Of a stretch of DNA of 57,205 nucleotides, positions 18,754 to 27,504 are shown piece after piece. The notes under the pieces were generated by a model. That model was not told the DNA's origin and ran no database searches. It saw nothing but the letters and a program-made list of their open reading frames with translations. The stretch is from contig JAKLKB010000058.1 of the NCBI GenBank assembly GCA_023150835.1, positions 1 to 57,205 of the forward strand, read 5' to 3'. A program made the position numbers and the translations under genes. The first letter of the stretch is position 1; each line of letters opens with the position of its first letter. The stretch is from Myxococcota bacterium (GTDB lineage: Bacteria; Myxococcota_C; UBA6777).

Positions 18754-19104
18754 ATGGCTTATTCAGAAGACTTTCGCCAAAAAATCGTTGAAACTTATAT
18801 GGATGGAGAGGGTACCGTTCGCGGGATCGCCGAACGATTCAACGTTGGGAAAGACACCGTACGTCGATATCTTAAGCTTTACAGAGAAAAGAACTCCCTT
18901 GAGAAAAAACCGCATGGTGGTGGACGCCAATCCATCTTAAGCCAAGACGACGGTTACGAGAAGCTGAGAAAGCTTGTAGAGGAAAACAATACTCTCTATG
19001 ATCGCGAGTACTGCGGACTTCTCAAAGAAAGATATGGCATTCAGCTCGGAAAAAGTTCGCTCAACCGAGCTCTTCAGAAACTCGCTCTCTCAAAAAAAAA
19101 GTGA
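18754..19104 (+). CDS. IS630-type transposase, N-terminal frame (OrfA)
   Basis: Encodes 116 residues with a helix-turn-helix DNA-binding domain: AYSEDFRQKIVETY at the start, GIAERFNVGKDTVRRYLK, then a second winged helix part (KERYGIQLGKSSLNRALQKL). AGGCGAGGAGGTGTTGC lies upstream and TTG/ATG starts are close; ATG 18754 is used. It ends at a run of nine A followed by G at 19092-19101, a classic slippery site. A -1 shift there would continue into OrfB to make the full transposase. Confidence 0.85.
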   Translation: MAYSEDFRQKIVETYMDGEGTVRGIAERFNVGKDTVRRYLKLYREKNSLEKKPHGGGRQSILSQDDGYEKLRKLVEENNTLYDREYCGLLKERYGIQLGKSSLNRALQKLALSKKK

Positions 19105-19700
19105 CTTTTCATGCAACAGAGCAGCTAAGAGAAGACGTGCAAGAAAGTTTCTTAGACTATCTTGATGAGATCGATGGACTGCCTCCGGAACGCTTTGTCT
19201 TTGTCGACGAGGCAGCGGCGAACTATCATCTCGTCAGGACAGAAGGAAGAGCTACAAAAGGCAAAAGAGTATACGGAAGGAGGCCTCACCACCGAGGAAA
19301 ACGCATCAGTATGTTGGGTGCGCTTGGGTTTCTCGGGTTGGTGACAGGGATGTTTTGGGAAGGCTATGTGGGCGCAGAAGCCTTTGAGATCTTTGTCAAA
19401 GACTACCTTCTTCCAAATGTAAAGCCCGGAGACATCGTGATCTGGGATAATTATAGTGTCCACAAACGCTACGAATACGAAAAAATGCTGAACGAGAAAG
19501 GGGTTTATCTCTTATTTTTGCCTCCTTATAGTCCTGAACTTTCGCCGATAGAACAGTGTTGGTCAAAGATCAAAACGATCATGAGAAGTGCTGCGGCAAC
19601 CACTGTGGATGGACTTTATGATGCCTTTTGCGAAGGATATTTGGCCGTGACTGCTGAAAACGCGCAAGGTTGGTTTCGTGGATGCGGATACTGTGCTTAA
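19101..19700 (+). CDS. IS630-type transposase, catalytic frame (OrfB)
   Basis: Encodes the RNase H-fold DDE domain of IS630/Tc1-mariner transposases. The catalytic residues are seen as FVDEAAANY (first Asp), VIWDNYSVHK (second Asp) and PPYSPELSPIEQCW (Glu). It lies in the -1 frame relative to OrfA, joined at the A9G run, so it is most likely translated only as a frameshift fusion; there is no separate ribosome binding site. The catalytic triad is intact, so the element could still be active. Confidence 0.85.
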   Translation: MTFHATEQLREDVQESFLDYLDEIDGLPPERFVFVDEAAANYHLVRTEGRATKGKRVYGRRPHHRGKRISMLGALGFLGLVTGMFWEGYVGAEAFEIFVKDYLLPNVKPGDIVIWDNYSVHKRYEYEKMLNEKGVYLLFLPPYSPELSPIEQCWSKIKTIMRSAAATTVDGLYDAFCEGYLAVTAENAQGWFRGCGYCA

Positions 19701-19913
19701 ACCAAACGGGGAGCGCTATTAGATTGTGTTATTTATCCTTTTCCTTCTGTGAAGCTTGCGTTTGCTTGGACATCGAGCGATCAAGTGCCGATCTTGCTCG
19801 GCCAAACAAACTTTTTTACACAATTCGACGTTTGCTTTCTTGGTTCGCAAAATAGGTTCGAACTCTTTTATCCTGCTCGCCGCCACCCCATGACACCCAG
19901 CGATATTCCTTGA

Positions 19914-20139
19914 ACAAAGCGACAAAAAGAAAATTTCCCGCCCCGTGGCCGCAACAACCCAAACGCCACTTCTGTTTGTTTGGAGGACTCGGTCTCGCCG
20001 TCGATACGGGGTCAAGGGAGCCGCGCTCCCTTGCGGGGCGTGGGGCAGCGCCCCACAAAGAAACATTTATAAACAGACAAAAGAAACATTTATAAACAGA
20101 CAAAAGAAACATCTACAAACAGATAAAAGAGAAAGGGAA
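19914..20139. repeat. Family A repeat copy with 23-bp tandem repeats
   Basis: The core lies at about 19935-20062 (CCCGTGGCCGCAACA, TTTGTTTGGAGGACTCG, ATACGGGGTCAAGGGAGCCG, GGGGCAGCGCCCCAC). It is followed by three tandem 23-bp units (AAAGAAACATTTATAAACAG..) at about 20060-20130: two identical, the third with three changes. The first half closely resembles the copy at 17998. Confidence 0.75.
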
Positions 20140-20928
20140 TCAAGGCAAGCGAAAAAACTGCTGTGCATTTTGCGTGGTGATCTGGGCGGTAGTGTCGGGG
20201 GTTTCATTTCGGCAAGCGGCGACGGTGCGTAAAATGTGGGGGAGATAAGCGGGTTCGTTTCGGCGCGGATCTTTGGGGGGCTGAGGGAGGTCGCGAGGGA
20301 GAAGAAAAGGGGCATCGGTTTCGAGCATCAGACGATCGGCGGGGATACGCTTGGCGAGTTGGCGGAGGTGACGGCCTCGCCGCTCGTCGCAGATCCAGCC
20401 TGTGATGCCGATCCATAGGCCAAGATCGAGATAATCCTTCAAGGCATTGGCCTCGCCTGTAAAACAATGGACGACGGCTGGAGGAAGAGCACTGTAGCTT
20501 TTGAGGATATCGAGAAAACGAGGATGGGCATCGCGTTCATGAAGAAAGAGGGGTTTTTGGATCTCGATGGCGAGTTCGATCTGGGCTTGGAACCATTCTT
20601 CTTGTGTGTCGGGCGGGGAGAAATTGCGATTGAAGTCCAGTCCACATTCTCCGACCGCGCAAACACTCGGATGTTGCAGCAGTTTTTTGAGTGCGGGGAT
20701 GGTTTGTGGGCCGCAAGACTTGGCGTCGTGAGGATGGACGCCCGCCGTTGAAAAGAGGTGTTGAGGATAACGCAGCGCGAGGCGGTGGGCTTCTTGGCTC
20801 CCACGCAACGAAGTTCCCGTTAAGATCAGGCGCGTGACGCCCGCTGCAAAAGCATCTTGAAGAACTTGTTCGAGGTCTGCTTCAAACGAACGATGGGTGA
20901 GATTGATCCCGATATCGGTAAGCTGCAT
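20140..20928 (-). CDS. tatD: TatD-family metal-dependent deoxyribonuclease
   Basis: Encodes a 262-residue TIM-barrel hydrolase, the length of E. coli TatD. Metal and catalytic motifs are present in order: TDIGINLTH at the N-terminus, AGVHPHDAKS, GECGLDFNRNFS, LHERDAHPRF, VHCFTG and LMLETDAPFLLPRDL. TatD proteins are cytosolic 3'-5' exonucleases implicated in DNA repair and turnover. The open frame extends upstream through a repeat. The ATG at 20928 is chosen because the conserved fold starts there and AAGGA lies about 10 nt before it. It stands alone between repeat-rich spacers. Confidence 0.92.
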   Translation of the reverse strand: MQLTDIGINLTHRSFEADLEQVLQDAFAAGVTRLILTGTSLRGSQEAHRLALRYPQHLFSTAGVHPHDAKSCGPQTIPALKKLLQHPSVCAVGECGLDFNRNFSPPDTQEEWFQAQIELAIEIQKPLFLHERDAHPRFLDILKSYSALPPAVVHCFTGEANALKDYLDLGLWIGITGWICDERRGRHLRQLAKRIPADRLMLETDAPFLLPRDLPQPPKDPRRNEPAYLPHILRTVAACRNETPDTTAQITTQNAQQFFRLP

Positions 20929-21492
20929 GGCGTGTGGTTCCTTGTTGGGTTGGTCGTGTTGTGGGGCTTTTTGTTGGGTTCTTATTGGCTTCTTATTGGG
21001 TTGGGGCTTTATTGGGTTGGGGCGCTGCCCCAAACCCCGCAAGGGACTGACGCCCCTTGACCCCTGTTTTGGCGGAAGCAGCAGCCGTGTTTCAAACAAA
21101 CAGCACTGCCGCGTGAAGTGCCGCGAACACGGGAGGTTTTTATCTACCGCGCCGCTTTCGATAAAAAGAAACTTGACCATGATGGGACTTATACGAAATC
21201 CGCCCATTGTGTGATCGTAAAACGTAGGGGCAGCCCCCTGTGGCTGCCCAAGAACAGGGCGGTTCGCGAACCGCCCCTACATCATGCGATCATACATGAC
21301 GCGGAGATCGTATCACGCAGTTGACAAAAAACCCGTGTTCGCGGCACTTCAAGCGAGAGCATCGTTGGTTTGGAAAGCAGTGATCTTTTCGCTGATACGG
21401 GGTCAAGGGGCGACAGTCTATGGCGGGGTTTGGGGTGGAACCCCACAAAAACGTTCGAACTGCGTAATTCCTACACAAGGAAGCCTCTCGGT
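20929..21492. repeat. Repeat-rich spacer: two A copies around one B element
   Basis: No gene. 20942-21010 holds loose tandem repeats (TTCTTATTGGS, TTTATTGGGTTGGGG). An A core follows at about 21011-21137. A B element lies at 21191-21313, with ends ATACGAAATCCGCC and GCGGAGATCGTAT and an internal GGGCGGTTCGCGAACCGCCC palindrome. A second A core in the opposite orientation spans about 21325-21452. The tatD and caspase-protein genes face away from each other only in part, so promoters must lie between or inside these repeats. Confidence 0.7.
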
Positions 21493-23223
21493 TCAGAAGC
21501 GAACACCCACTCCAAGAGAGGCATTGAGATCCCAACGGACGGTCCATTCGCCGCCAAGGTTCAAAAAGCGCGCCCCAGCGAGCAGATCGAGCTGGAGGAA
21601 CCAAAGCACCGCAAAGCCATATTGGACGCTAAAGATCCCTGCGGGTCCAAAACTACCCGACCAGAGGGTTTGTTCGGAGGCTTGTTCGCGGGGCCAGAGG
21701 GCTTGAGCCAACAAAGATCCGCGCAAAAGGACACCCGCCCCAAGCCACCAATGAGGCCGCGCCAGCAACGTCCATTGAAGACCGATATCCAGTTGAAGCG
21801 TATGCAAGTGAAAACCAAGGGTGTTGGGGAGTGTGGTGCTGCCGTGTTGTGAACCGAACTGCAAGAGCAAAGACATCCGCCCCGTCCCAACGCCATCCAA
21901 AGGCAAACGGAGATGCAGACTTGGCCCGTGATGCCAGACCCCTTGATCCACCCCGCTCCATCCGCCCGTATAAGACACACCCAGACTCGGCCCCAAAAGC
22001 TGCCCTTCGAAACTTCGCCAATCCCCGTTGGAAGCCTTGGTTCCACCGCGCAGATCTTTGGGGATCCAATACGCAAGGCGCTGCCCAAGATGGCGCAGTC
22101 GAAAGCGCTGGCCTTTTTCTAAAGCAATCGACTGATGATAGATCCCGTGTTTTCTGCGCCATTGCAAGATATAACGCCCGGGAGGAAGGGCGACTTGGAC
22201 TTCGCGGCCTTTGTTTTTCACCACCTCTGCAAGCAACAAGTCGCGTTGGGAAGTCCAAACAAAAAACTCCCCCGCAAGCTGTGGATGAAGCCAAAGCCAA
22301 GCCCGCTGTTGAGAAAGCGTCGTCAAGATCAGCGAGCCATAACCAGACAAACGCTTGGAAAAACGCGCCCGCTGTGGCCCTCTTTGTGAAAAGATCGTGC
22401 GCGCCAAAGCGCGGTTATAAGAATAGTTGTAGGCTTCTTCGAGCGTGACGTGGCCATCGTTGTTTTGGTCGGCAGCTCCGCGCAATCCAGAAAGCAAGTA
22501 GTGTGTGAAGATCCCACCACGCAGACTGGGATCTTCGTGGGCGCTTTCTTTGTGTCCCGTCGCCGTAATCATCACCTCCCCCGTCGCCGAAGGAGCCAGC
22601 CGCACAAAAGGAAAACGAAAGCCTTCTTTGCGACGCTTTAAGCCTTTGCCTTGCAAGATCTCGCCGCTTTCACAAGCATCAAAGACCACCAGACGCAGCG
22701 AAGCCAGCGTCCCCCGAACAAACCGCTTGATCTGCGTAAAAGTAAGCGTGCTTTCCCCCAGCAACAGTCGTCCTTTTTGAGCATGGCCTGAGTAATACAC
22801 AAACAAGATGATGCGTTTTTTCGGCCCCCATCGTTTGCGTTGTTCGGCGATGCGCTGCTGGATCGAGAGCATCGCTCGCTCGACCGCAGGGGCAGATTGC
22901 CCCGTCAATAGCCAGATATCGCCCGCCTTGTACCCCGCCAACTGCACCAAGAGATCATGCACTTTGCGCGCATCCAATTCTGCAAAACGCAGGGGCAAAG
23001 CTCGCTCCCCCGCTTGGTTGTGGCCGATCACCAAGGCCACACGCAACACCTCGCTGTCTTCGTTGCAATTCCCGCTTGCCACCGCACAAAAGGAGTGTTG
23101 CGGCAAAGAAGCGAGAGACGGAGCCGAACAGAAAAGAGCGCAGACCCCAAAGAACAAGGCTCTCCAAGCGGATATCCGAGGAAAAAAAGCGCGAAAGAAG
23201 TAGACGAAGCAAGGAGCATCCAT
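21493..23223 (-). CDS. Exported caspase-like (peptidase C14) protein with EF-hand-like loop and C-terminal beta-barrel-like region
   Basis: 576 residues. A signal peptide (about 1-39, ending SAPSLAS) precedes a caspase-fold domain: LRVALVIGHN (60-69), the catalytic His in YYSGHAQKG (His147) and Cys in VVFDACESG (Cys184). Then an EF-hand-like loop DQNNDGHVTLEE (252-263) lies where calcium-dependent metacaspases bind calcium. The C-terminal 200 residues have alternating hydrophobic strands ending in GVGVRF, like an outer-membrane beta-barrel with a terminal aromatic residue. So a periplasmic or surface caspase-like protease is predicted; substrates are unknown. The start at 23223 gives the signal peptide and has GAAGGGA upstream. 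Confidence 0.78.
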   Translation of the reverse strand: MDAPCFVYFFRAFFPRISAWRALFFGVCALFCSAPSLASLPQHSFCAVASGNCNEDSEVLRVALVIGHNQAGERALPLRFAELDARKVHDLLVQLAGYKAGDIWLLTGQSAPAVERAMLSIQQRIAEQRKRWGPKKRIILFVYYSGHAQKGRLLLGESTLTFTQIKRFVRGTLASLRLVVFDACESGEILQGKGLKRRKEGFRFPFVRLAPSATGEVMITATGHKESAHEDPSLRGGIFTHYLLSGLRGAADQNNDGHVTLEEAYNYSYNRALARTIFSQRGPQRARFSKRLSGYGSLILTTLSQQRAWLWLHPQLAGEFFVWTSQRDLLLAEVVKNKGREVQVALPPGRYILQWRRKHGIYHQSIALEKGQRFRLRHLGQRLAYWIPKDLRGGTKASNGDWRSFEGQLLGPSLGVSYTGGWSGVDQGVWHHGPSLHLRLPLDGVGTGRMSLLLQFGSQHGSTTLPNTLGFHLHTLQLDIGLQWTLLARPHWWLGAGVLLRGSLLAQALWPREQASEQTLWSGSFGPAGIFSVQYGFAVLWFLQLDLLAGARFLNLGGEWTVRWDLNASLGVGVRF

Positions 23224-23766
23224 CGGAGAGATCCCTTCTGTTGGGGAGAACGCCGAAATCAAGAAAGGAAGCAAGGAAGCAGCGCAGCGTTCCCAAAAAA
23301 GCCGTGTTCGCGCACTATTAGGGGATACGTATGGTTTCAATCCCAGTAGCAGCGTTCCCAAAAAAGCCGTGTTCGCGCCCGTTCAAGCGCCAGAGACGTC
23401 TGTGTAAAAAACGTCTGTTCTCCCCGCCAAATCGGGGTCAAGGGAGCCGCGCTCCCTTGCGGGGTGTGGGGCAGCGCACCATAGGCGTTAGGTGGAGCGG
23501 AGGAAAGCCCCCCACCCCGCCCTCCCCCGTGAACAGGGGAGGGAGCGAAAGTCGGAAGCCTCGGGGATTTTGTTTTTTCATGACGCACGCTGTATGCACG
23601 AGATGCAGACGCTGCCCGTTCCAACTTCCCCCCGTTGGCCGGGGGGATTGAGGGGGGGAGAAAAAAAAAAGGCGATCAAGACCGACTCTACGAGGTTTCC
23701 ACCTTAACAAGGCGCGTATGGGGCAGCGCACCACGAACAGAAAAAAGGGCGTGATGTAGCCCCTGA
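23224..23766. repeat. Composite repeat A plus C
   Basis: No gene. 23281-23311 and 23349-23378 carry the same 30-bp piece GCAGCGTTCCCAAAAAAGCC (then GTGTTCGCGC). An A core spans about 23351-23481. Family C follows at 23482-23621 and is 138/140 identical to 57066-57205. Beyond it (23622-23760) is a G-rich stretch (GGGGGGATTGAGGGGGGGAG, then ten A) of unknown role, leading to the end of the anti-sigma gene. Confidence 0.75.
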
Positions 23767-24624
23767 TCAGGGGGGCGAACGCCGAAAGCGATACAAGAGC
23801 AGGTAGGCGCATGGGCCGTGAGGCTTGGGTTCTTGATGCGCCCACGCATCGGGAGAAGGGATCTGCGCGTTCAAAGCGCGGAAGTGCAAGGGTTGACGGG
23901 AAAAGCAAGCCCAGATCTCTTCGTGGCCGTGTGTGGCTTGATCGAATTCCAAGCTGCCGGGGAGTGTGGTTTCGTTGGGTGAATCGAGCCGCAGGCTGGG
24001 TTGTTCGGCAGAGGCCGGATACAACGGAGAGAGGCGGCCTTCTTGATCGCGGTGGAGGATGTAAAGATAAGCCGGTTTTTGTGTACGCCATTGATACGCA
24101 AGGCGGATGTGATCACCTGCCTTGACGGATTCGCCCGATGCCATCTGACGGATCACCGCGCCGCGTTTTAAGCCGATAAGAAAAACAGGCGTCTCGACCC
24201 CGCGATAAATCGTGTGTTGGGGCGTCCACAGCGAACTCAAGGACAGCGACAGCAACAAAGCGACAGAACAGGTCGCAACACTCGCCCAGATCGCCCAAGG
24301 TCTGGAGGGCTGCGTGGGTTGTGATCTGGAGGAAGCGGTGGCCCACGTGGGGCCGTTGCCTTGCGTGGGATCAAAGCCACGAGACGGCGTGGGTTGCGGT
24401 GTGGAAGAAGCGGCGAGAGCTTGTTCGAGGGCAAGCGGTGGGGCTGGATGAGAAAGGAAGTCAGCGCGCTCTTGACGTAACCAAGCCATCTCTTGACGAC
24501 AGCGCGGACAAGCCGCGATATGGGCTTCGGACTCGCGGCGTTCGGCTTCTGGCTCAAGGCAGAGCAAGTGGCGATCCATCCGATACTCAGACAAACAGGA
24601 AGAAGAAAGGCGTTCCCATCTCAT
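23767..24624 (-). CDS. Zinc-finger anti-sigma factor with DUF4384-like exported domain
   Basis: 285 residues. The cytoplasmic N-terminus carries the ZAS zinc motif HIAACPRC (His35, Cys39, Cys42). A Pro/Ser-rich linker leads to one transmembrane helix (about 110-132, ASVATCSVALLLSLSLSS). The outer part contains FLIGLKRG..VRAGDHIRLAYQ-like and PAYLYILHRDQEGRLSPLYP sequence, resembling DUF4384. Its ATG overlaps the sigma-factor stop in ATGA, so the two are co-translated. Predicted to hold the ECF sigma factor at the membrane until an envelope signal is sensed. Confidence 0.85.
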   Translation of the reverse strand: MRWERLSSSCLSEYRMDRHLLCLEPEAERRESEAHIAACPRCRQEMAWLRQERADFLSHPAPPLALEQALAASSTPQPTPSRGFDPTQGNGPTWATASSRSQPTQPSRPWAIWASVATCSVALLLSLSLSSLWTPQHTIYRGVETPVFLIGLKRGAVIRQMASGESVKAGDHIRLAYQWRTQKPAYLYILHRDQEGRLSPLYPASAEQPSLRLDSPNETTLPGSLEFDQATHGHEEIWACFSRQPLHFRALNAQIPSPDAWAHQEPKPHGPCAYLLLYRFRRSPP

Positions 24625-25193
24625 GGATTTTTTTCTCGCAAGACGATGCGGCCACGTTGCTGAAAATGCTGCAACCATCGGCGGATCTGATCGCGCGAAA
24701 CCTCCATGACTTCGGCGATCTCTTCTTGGGTCATGCCGCTGACGTAGCGATACAAGACAGCGGCGCGTTGTGTTTCGGGGAGTTGTTCGAGAAATCGTGC
24801 GAGTGCGATCTGCTCTTCGCGTGTCCAGTCGGAGGGTTCTTCGGTGGCATCGGTGTTCTCATCGTCTTCGTGGAGCGAGAAGTAGCGCAGGTGGCGCTTG
24901 TCTTTGTCGAGGATGCGCAGGCAGTGGGTCGTGGTGACGCGATAAAGCCAAGGAAGGATGTGTTGCGGCTCGCCTTGGTATTGATCCAAGCTGCGGCACA
25001 AGGTCAAAAAGATCTCTTGCATCGCGTCCTCCACACGCTCAGGATCTCGAAGTATCCGACGACATCGCCTTTTTAATATATATCCGTAGCTTTGATACAA
25101 CGCACGAACACGCGAGGCGATATCGTGCGTCGGCTGTGCTGTTTTGCGCAACGGCCAACGAGTAAAAAAGGCGACCAGTACACCGAAGAACAT
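24621..25193 (-). CDS. ECF-type RNA polymerase sigma factor
   Basis: About 190 residues. Region 2 is visible as YGYILKRRCRRILRDPERVEDAMQEIFL (part) and WLYRVTTTHC. Region 4 is visible as LPETQRAAVLYRYVSGMTQEEIAEVMEVS followed by the recognition helix RDQIRRWLQ. The first codons (MFFGVLVAFFTRW) are hydrophobic, so the true start may lie further in; ATG 25193 and GTG 25196 are adjacent and the ribosome binding site is weak. It begins 18 nt after the Cys-repeat protein gene and overlaps the anti-sigma gene by 4 nt, so a three-gene operon is likely. Confidence 0.88.
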   Translation of the reverse strand: MFFGVLVAFFTRWPLRKTAQPTHDIASRVRALYQSYGYILKRRCRRILRDPERVEDAMQEIFLTLCRSLDQYQGEPQHILPWLYRVTTTHCLRILDKDKRHLRYFSLHEDDENTDATEEPSDWTREEQIALARFLEQLPETQRAAVLYRYVSGMTQEEIAEVMEVSRDQIRRWLQHFQQRGRIVLREKNP

Positions 25194-25211
25194 CACATAC
25201 CGTCGTTTGTC

Positions 25212-27317
25212 TTAGGGTTTCCAGCGCAGGATCACACCTTGGCCGAGGACGAACAAGGTCTTTTGGTCAGGAGAAAGGCGCAAAGCATAGAGCGATGGGA
25301 TCTTTCCTGTGTCGATGTGCTTGCCTTTGAGTTGGGTGATCGGGATCGAGGCAAAGGTTTTTCCGCCATCGGTACTTTCAAGCAACAGACCTTCGCTTTG
25401 CGTACCGCCTTGATTTTCAAAATGGCCGCCCGCGACCGCAACGATCCGATTTCCATCGATCGACAAGATATCGCCGTGAGGCAGGCTTGTGGTGGTCTTG
25501 TGTTCAAAGACTTTTTGCCAGCGCGCACCGCGATCATCCGAGCGCCAGAGGGCGATGCCTGCGGGCTGTTTTTGAGCATCGAGAAGATGCCCCATCACCA
25601 AGAAGCTCTGTGATCCGAGAACATACCCAACGGTCAGCGAACAAGAAGTGCAAGGCATGGTCGCATCCGTCCAATACTTGGGCATATCCGCCATCGTCGC
25701 TCCTGCGGGAAGTTCGGCGTTGGTGGTGTTGTACGAGACGAAAGGGATGACTTGGAAATTTCCGCCGACAAAACTATCCCGCGACCCAACCAAAAGGGCC
25801 GTCTGTTGGGCGACATGGAAACTTTGAAAACGTGCGTTGTTTTTGGCGGGATCGTTGAAGTAAACCAGTTTTTGGGTCTTCCAATCACCGTTGGATTCGG
25901 GAACAAAAGAGAGGATCATATTTTCCATGGTGACGAACCAGCGGCCATCCACGACGAGCAGCTTGCGGTTTGTGGAGAGGGAGCCGTTGAGGATGTTGTT
26001 TCGGTCGAGATTGGGCGTCCAGTTGGTTTGCGGAGTGCGGCTAAACAGCGAAGGGTGAAAGTCGCTTGGGTTGGCGTCCCAGAAACTACCGAAGACATAA
26101 CCGCGTCCCCCCAAACAAGCGATCCCAAAGACGGTCAGATCGACGATCTCGTAATGCGCGGTACGCGGAAAGCCTTGGCCTTGGATGCAGTTGGCGCACG
26201 TCCATGTGCTGCCGCCGTCTTTGGTGACGCGCAGATTTCCGTACTGCATATTGATTCCACCTTCGCGAAACGCCCGCATGGTCGCGGTTTCAAAGGTTTG
26301 GTCGTCCCAGAAACATCCTCCGATGTAATCCCCGCCACCAAAAGATTCGTAAGAGACGGTCGCCCAACCACTTGTAGGAAGAGATGTATCCCCTTTCACC
26401 GAGGCATACAAATCGACCGAACGGAGGACGTTTTGGTTCGAGAAGATATCCAAGGTGGCTTTGTGGCTTCCCGCAGCGACGGCCTCAAAACGGATATCGA
26501 GAGTGATCTTGGCCGATGCTGCAAGGCTTTGTGCAGAAAAGGCTGTGGGTAAGGAAAAGACGCCAACCGAGGCGCTTGCGTTGGTCAGGGCAACATGACT
26601 GATCTGGCAAGAGCCGTCGCCTTGGTTGGTGAGCGTCAGGCTTTGGGTCTTCGATTCGCCGAGTTTGAGTTCGTAGAAACTGAGCGAAGAAGGCGAGACT
26701 TGTATGCGACAGATCCCTGTTTGCGTTGGGACACAAGCTCCGCTCTGGCACGTCTCGTTGGCTTTGCAGTCCGTATCTTTTGCGCAAGGCTTGTTGGGAT
26801 CGGGGATACAAGCCCCGCTTTGACAGATCTGGCCCGTTTTGCACTCCGCGTTTTGTGCGCAAAGCTTGTTGGGATCGGCGACACAAGCTCCGTTTTGGCA
26901 GATCTCGCCTGTTTTGCACTCCGCGTTTTGTGCGCAAGGCTTGTTGGGGTCGGCGACACAAGCTCCGCTTTGGCAGATCTGGCCCGTTTTGCAGTCGCTT
27001 TTGGTTTGGCAGGTGGGTTTGGGGTTGCTCTTGCAGGTGCCAGCCGTACAGATCTCGCCCGTTGCACATTCTTGATCGATGCGGCAAGCCTCGATCGCAG
27101 GGTCCACACAGCGGTTGCGAAGACAAGTGCGCGGAGCGTTGCAATCACTGTCTGATTGGCAGTGATCGAGTTGTTGGCAACGATAACTACGGCAGCGATG
27201 ATCGATCGGGCAGTCCGATTGTTGCGCGCAATCCTTGAGGGTAGGCCCACACGTAAAGCCCGAAAATAGAGTCACTCCCAACAAACCAAGCGCCAAAGCG
27301 CCTATCCACCTTCTCAT
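25212..27317 (-). CDS. Exported Cys-repeat protein with Ig-like domain and beta-propeller
   Basis: 701 residues. A signal peptide (MRRWIGALALGLLGVTLFSG) is followed by about nine DxDC..G..C.sG.Cv repeats (residues about 30-215), several nearly identical (KTGQICQSGACVADPNKPC). Next comes an Ig-like choice-of-anchor-D/ASPM-type domain (about 220-315, SLTLTNQGDG) and a C-terminal region with BNR-type turns (TKDGGSTWTC, SDDRGARWQKVF, STDGGKTFASI) predicted to form a propeller. Predicted to be at the cell surface. It stands first in an apparent operon with an ECF sigma/anti-sigma pair, so it may be a sensed or regulated surface component; that is inference. Confidence 0.75.
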   Translation of the reverse strand: MRRWIGALALGLLGVTLFSGFTCGPTLKDCAQQSDCPIDHRCRSYRCQQLDHCQSDSDCNAPRTCLRNRCVDPAIEACRIDQECATGEICTAGTCKSNPKPTCQTKSDCKTGQICQSGACVADPNKPCAQNAECKTGEICQNGACVADPNKLCAQNAECKTGQICQSGACIPDPNKPCAKDTDCKANETCQSGACVPTQTGICRIQVSPSSLSFYELKLGESKTQSLTLTNQGDGSCQISHVALTNASASVGVFSLPTAFSAQSLAASAKITLDIRFEAVAAGSHKATLDIFSNQNVLRSVDLYASVKGDTSLPTSGWATVSYESFGGGDYIGGCFWDDQTFETATMRAFREGGINMQYGNLRVTKDGGSTWTCANCIQGQGFPRTAHYEIVDLTVFGIACLGGRGYVFGSFWDANPSDFHPSLFSRTPQTNWTPNLDRNNILNGSLSTNRKLLVVDGRWFVTMENMILSFVPESNGDWKTQKLVYFNDPAKNNARFQSFHVAQQTALLVGSRDSFVGGNFQVIPFVSYNTTNAELPAGATMADMPKYWTDATMPCTSCSLTVGYVLGSQSFLVMGHLLDAQKQPAGIALWRSDDRGARWQKVFEHKTTTSLPHGDILSIDGNRIVAVAGGHFENQGGTQSEGLLLESTDGGKTFASIPITQLKGKHIDTGKIPSLYALRLSPDQKTLFVLGQGVILRWKP

Positions 27318-27504
27318 CCGTCCTTCTCCTTTTCATCCATCCGAGGATCTTTGTTCTGATTTGTCGGTTGGAAGGCACATCCCCACGCGCGCAGAGGGTA
27401 CGATCTCCTCACAACCACAAGCAAGCTCTTTTGCATGCTGTGTGGGTATGGATCAAAGAGGTGGTGCGTTTTGGGCAAGTTTTTTCAAAAATTTTTGGGG
27501 TAGC

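Larger units (their letters stand above)
18694..19718 (+). mobile_element. IS630-family insertion sequence, complete
   Basis: About 1025 bp with imperfect inverted ends: left 18694-18720 and the complement of right 19692-19718 match at 22 of 27 positions (TAGCRCTCCCCG..TTTG..TAAGCACA). Both flanks read TTA (18691-18693 and 19719-19721), consistent with insertion at a TA-containing site with target duplication. It carries two overlapping transposase frames. Insertion has disrupted the retropepsin-like gene. Confidence 0.88.
18439..19913 (+). pseudogene. Retropepsin-like aspartic protease gene split by an IS630-type element
   Basis: The 5' piece (18439-18693) encodes VSALVDSGSTLNVLPYSVG, with the single catalytic DSGS of retropepsin-like proteases. 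The 3' piece (19719-19913) encodes YPFPSVKLAFAW and VPILLGQTNFFTQFDVCF, the second half of the same fold. Deleting 18694-19718 joins the two in one open frame of 149 codons, a normal length for this family of small bacterial retropepsins. As it stands, the 5' piece ends at a TAG created at the left junction, so the protease is inactivated. It overlaps the preceding 68-codon gene by 4 nt. Confidence 0.85.

Noticed and set aside
20929-21207. N-terminal extension of tatD
   Set aside because: It translates the family A repeat and spacer; TatD proteins begin at the TDIGINLTH segment.
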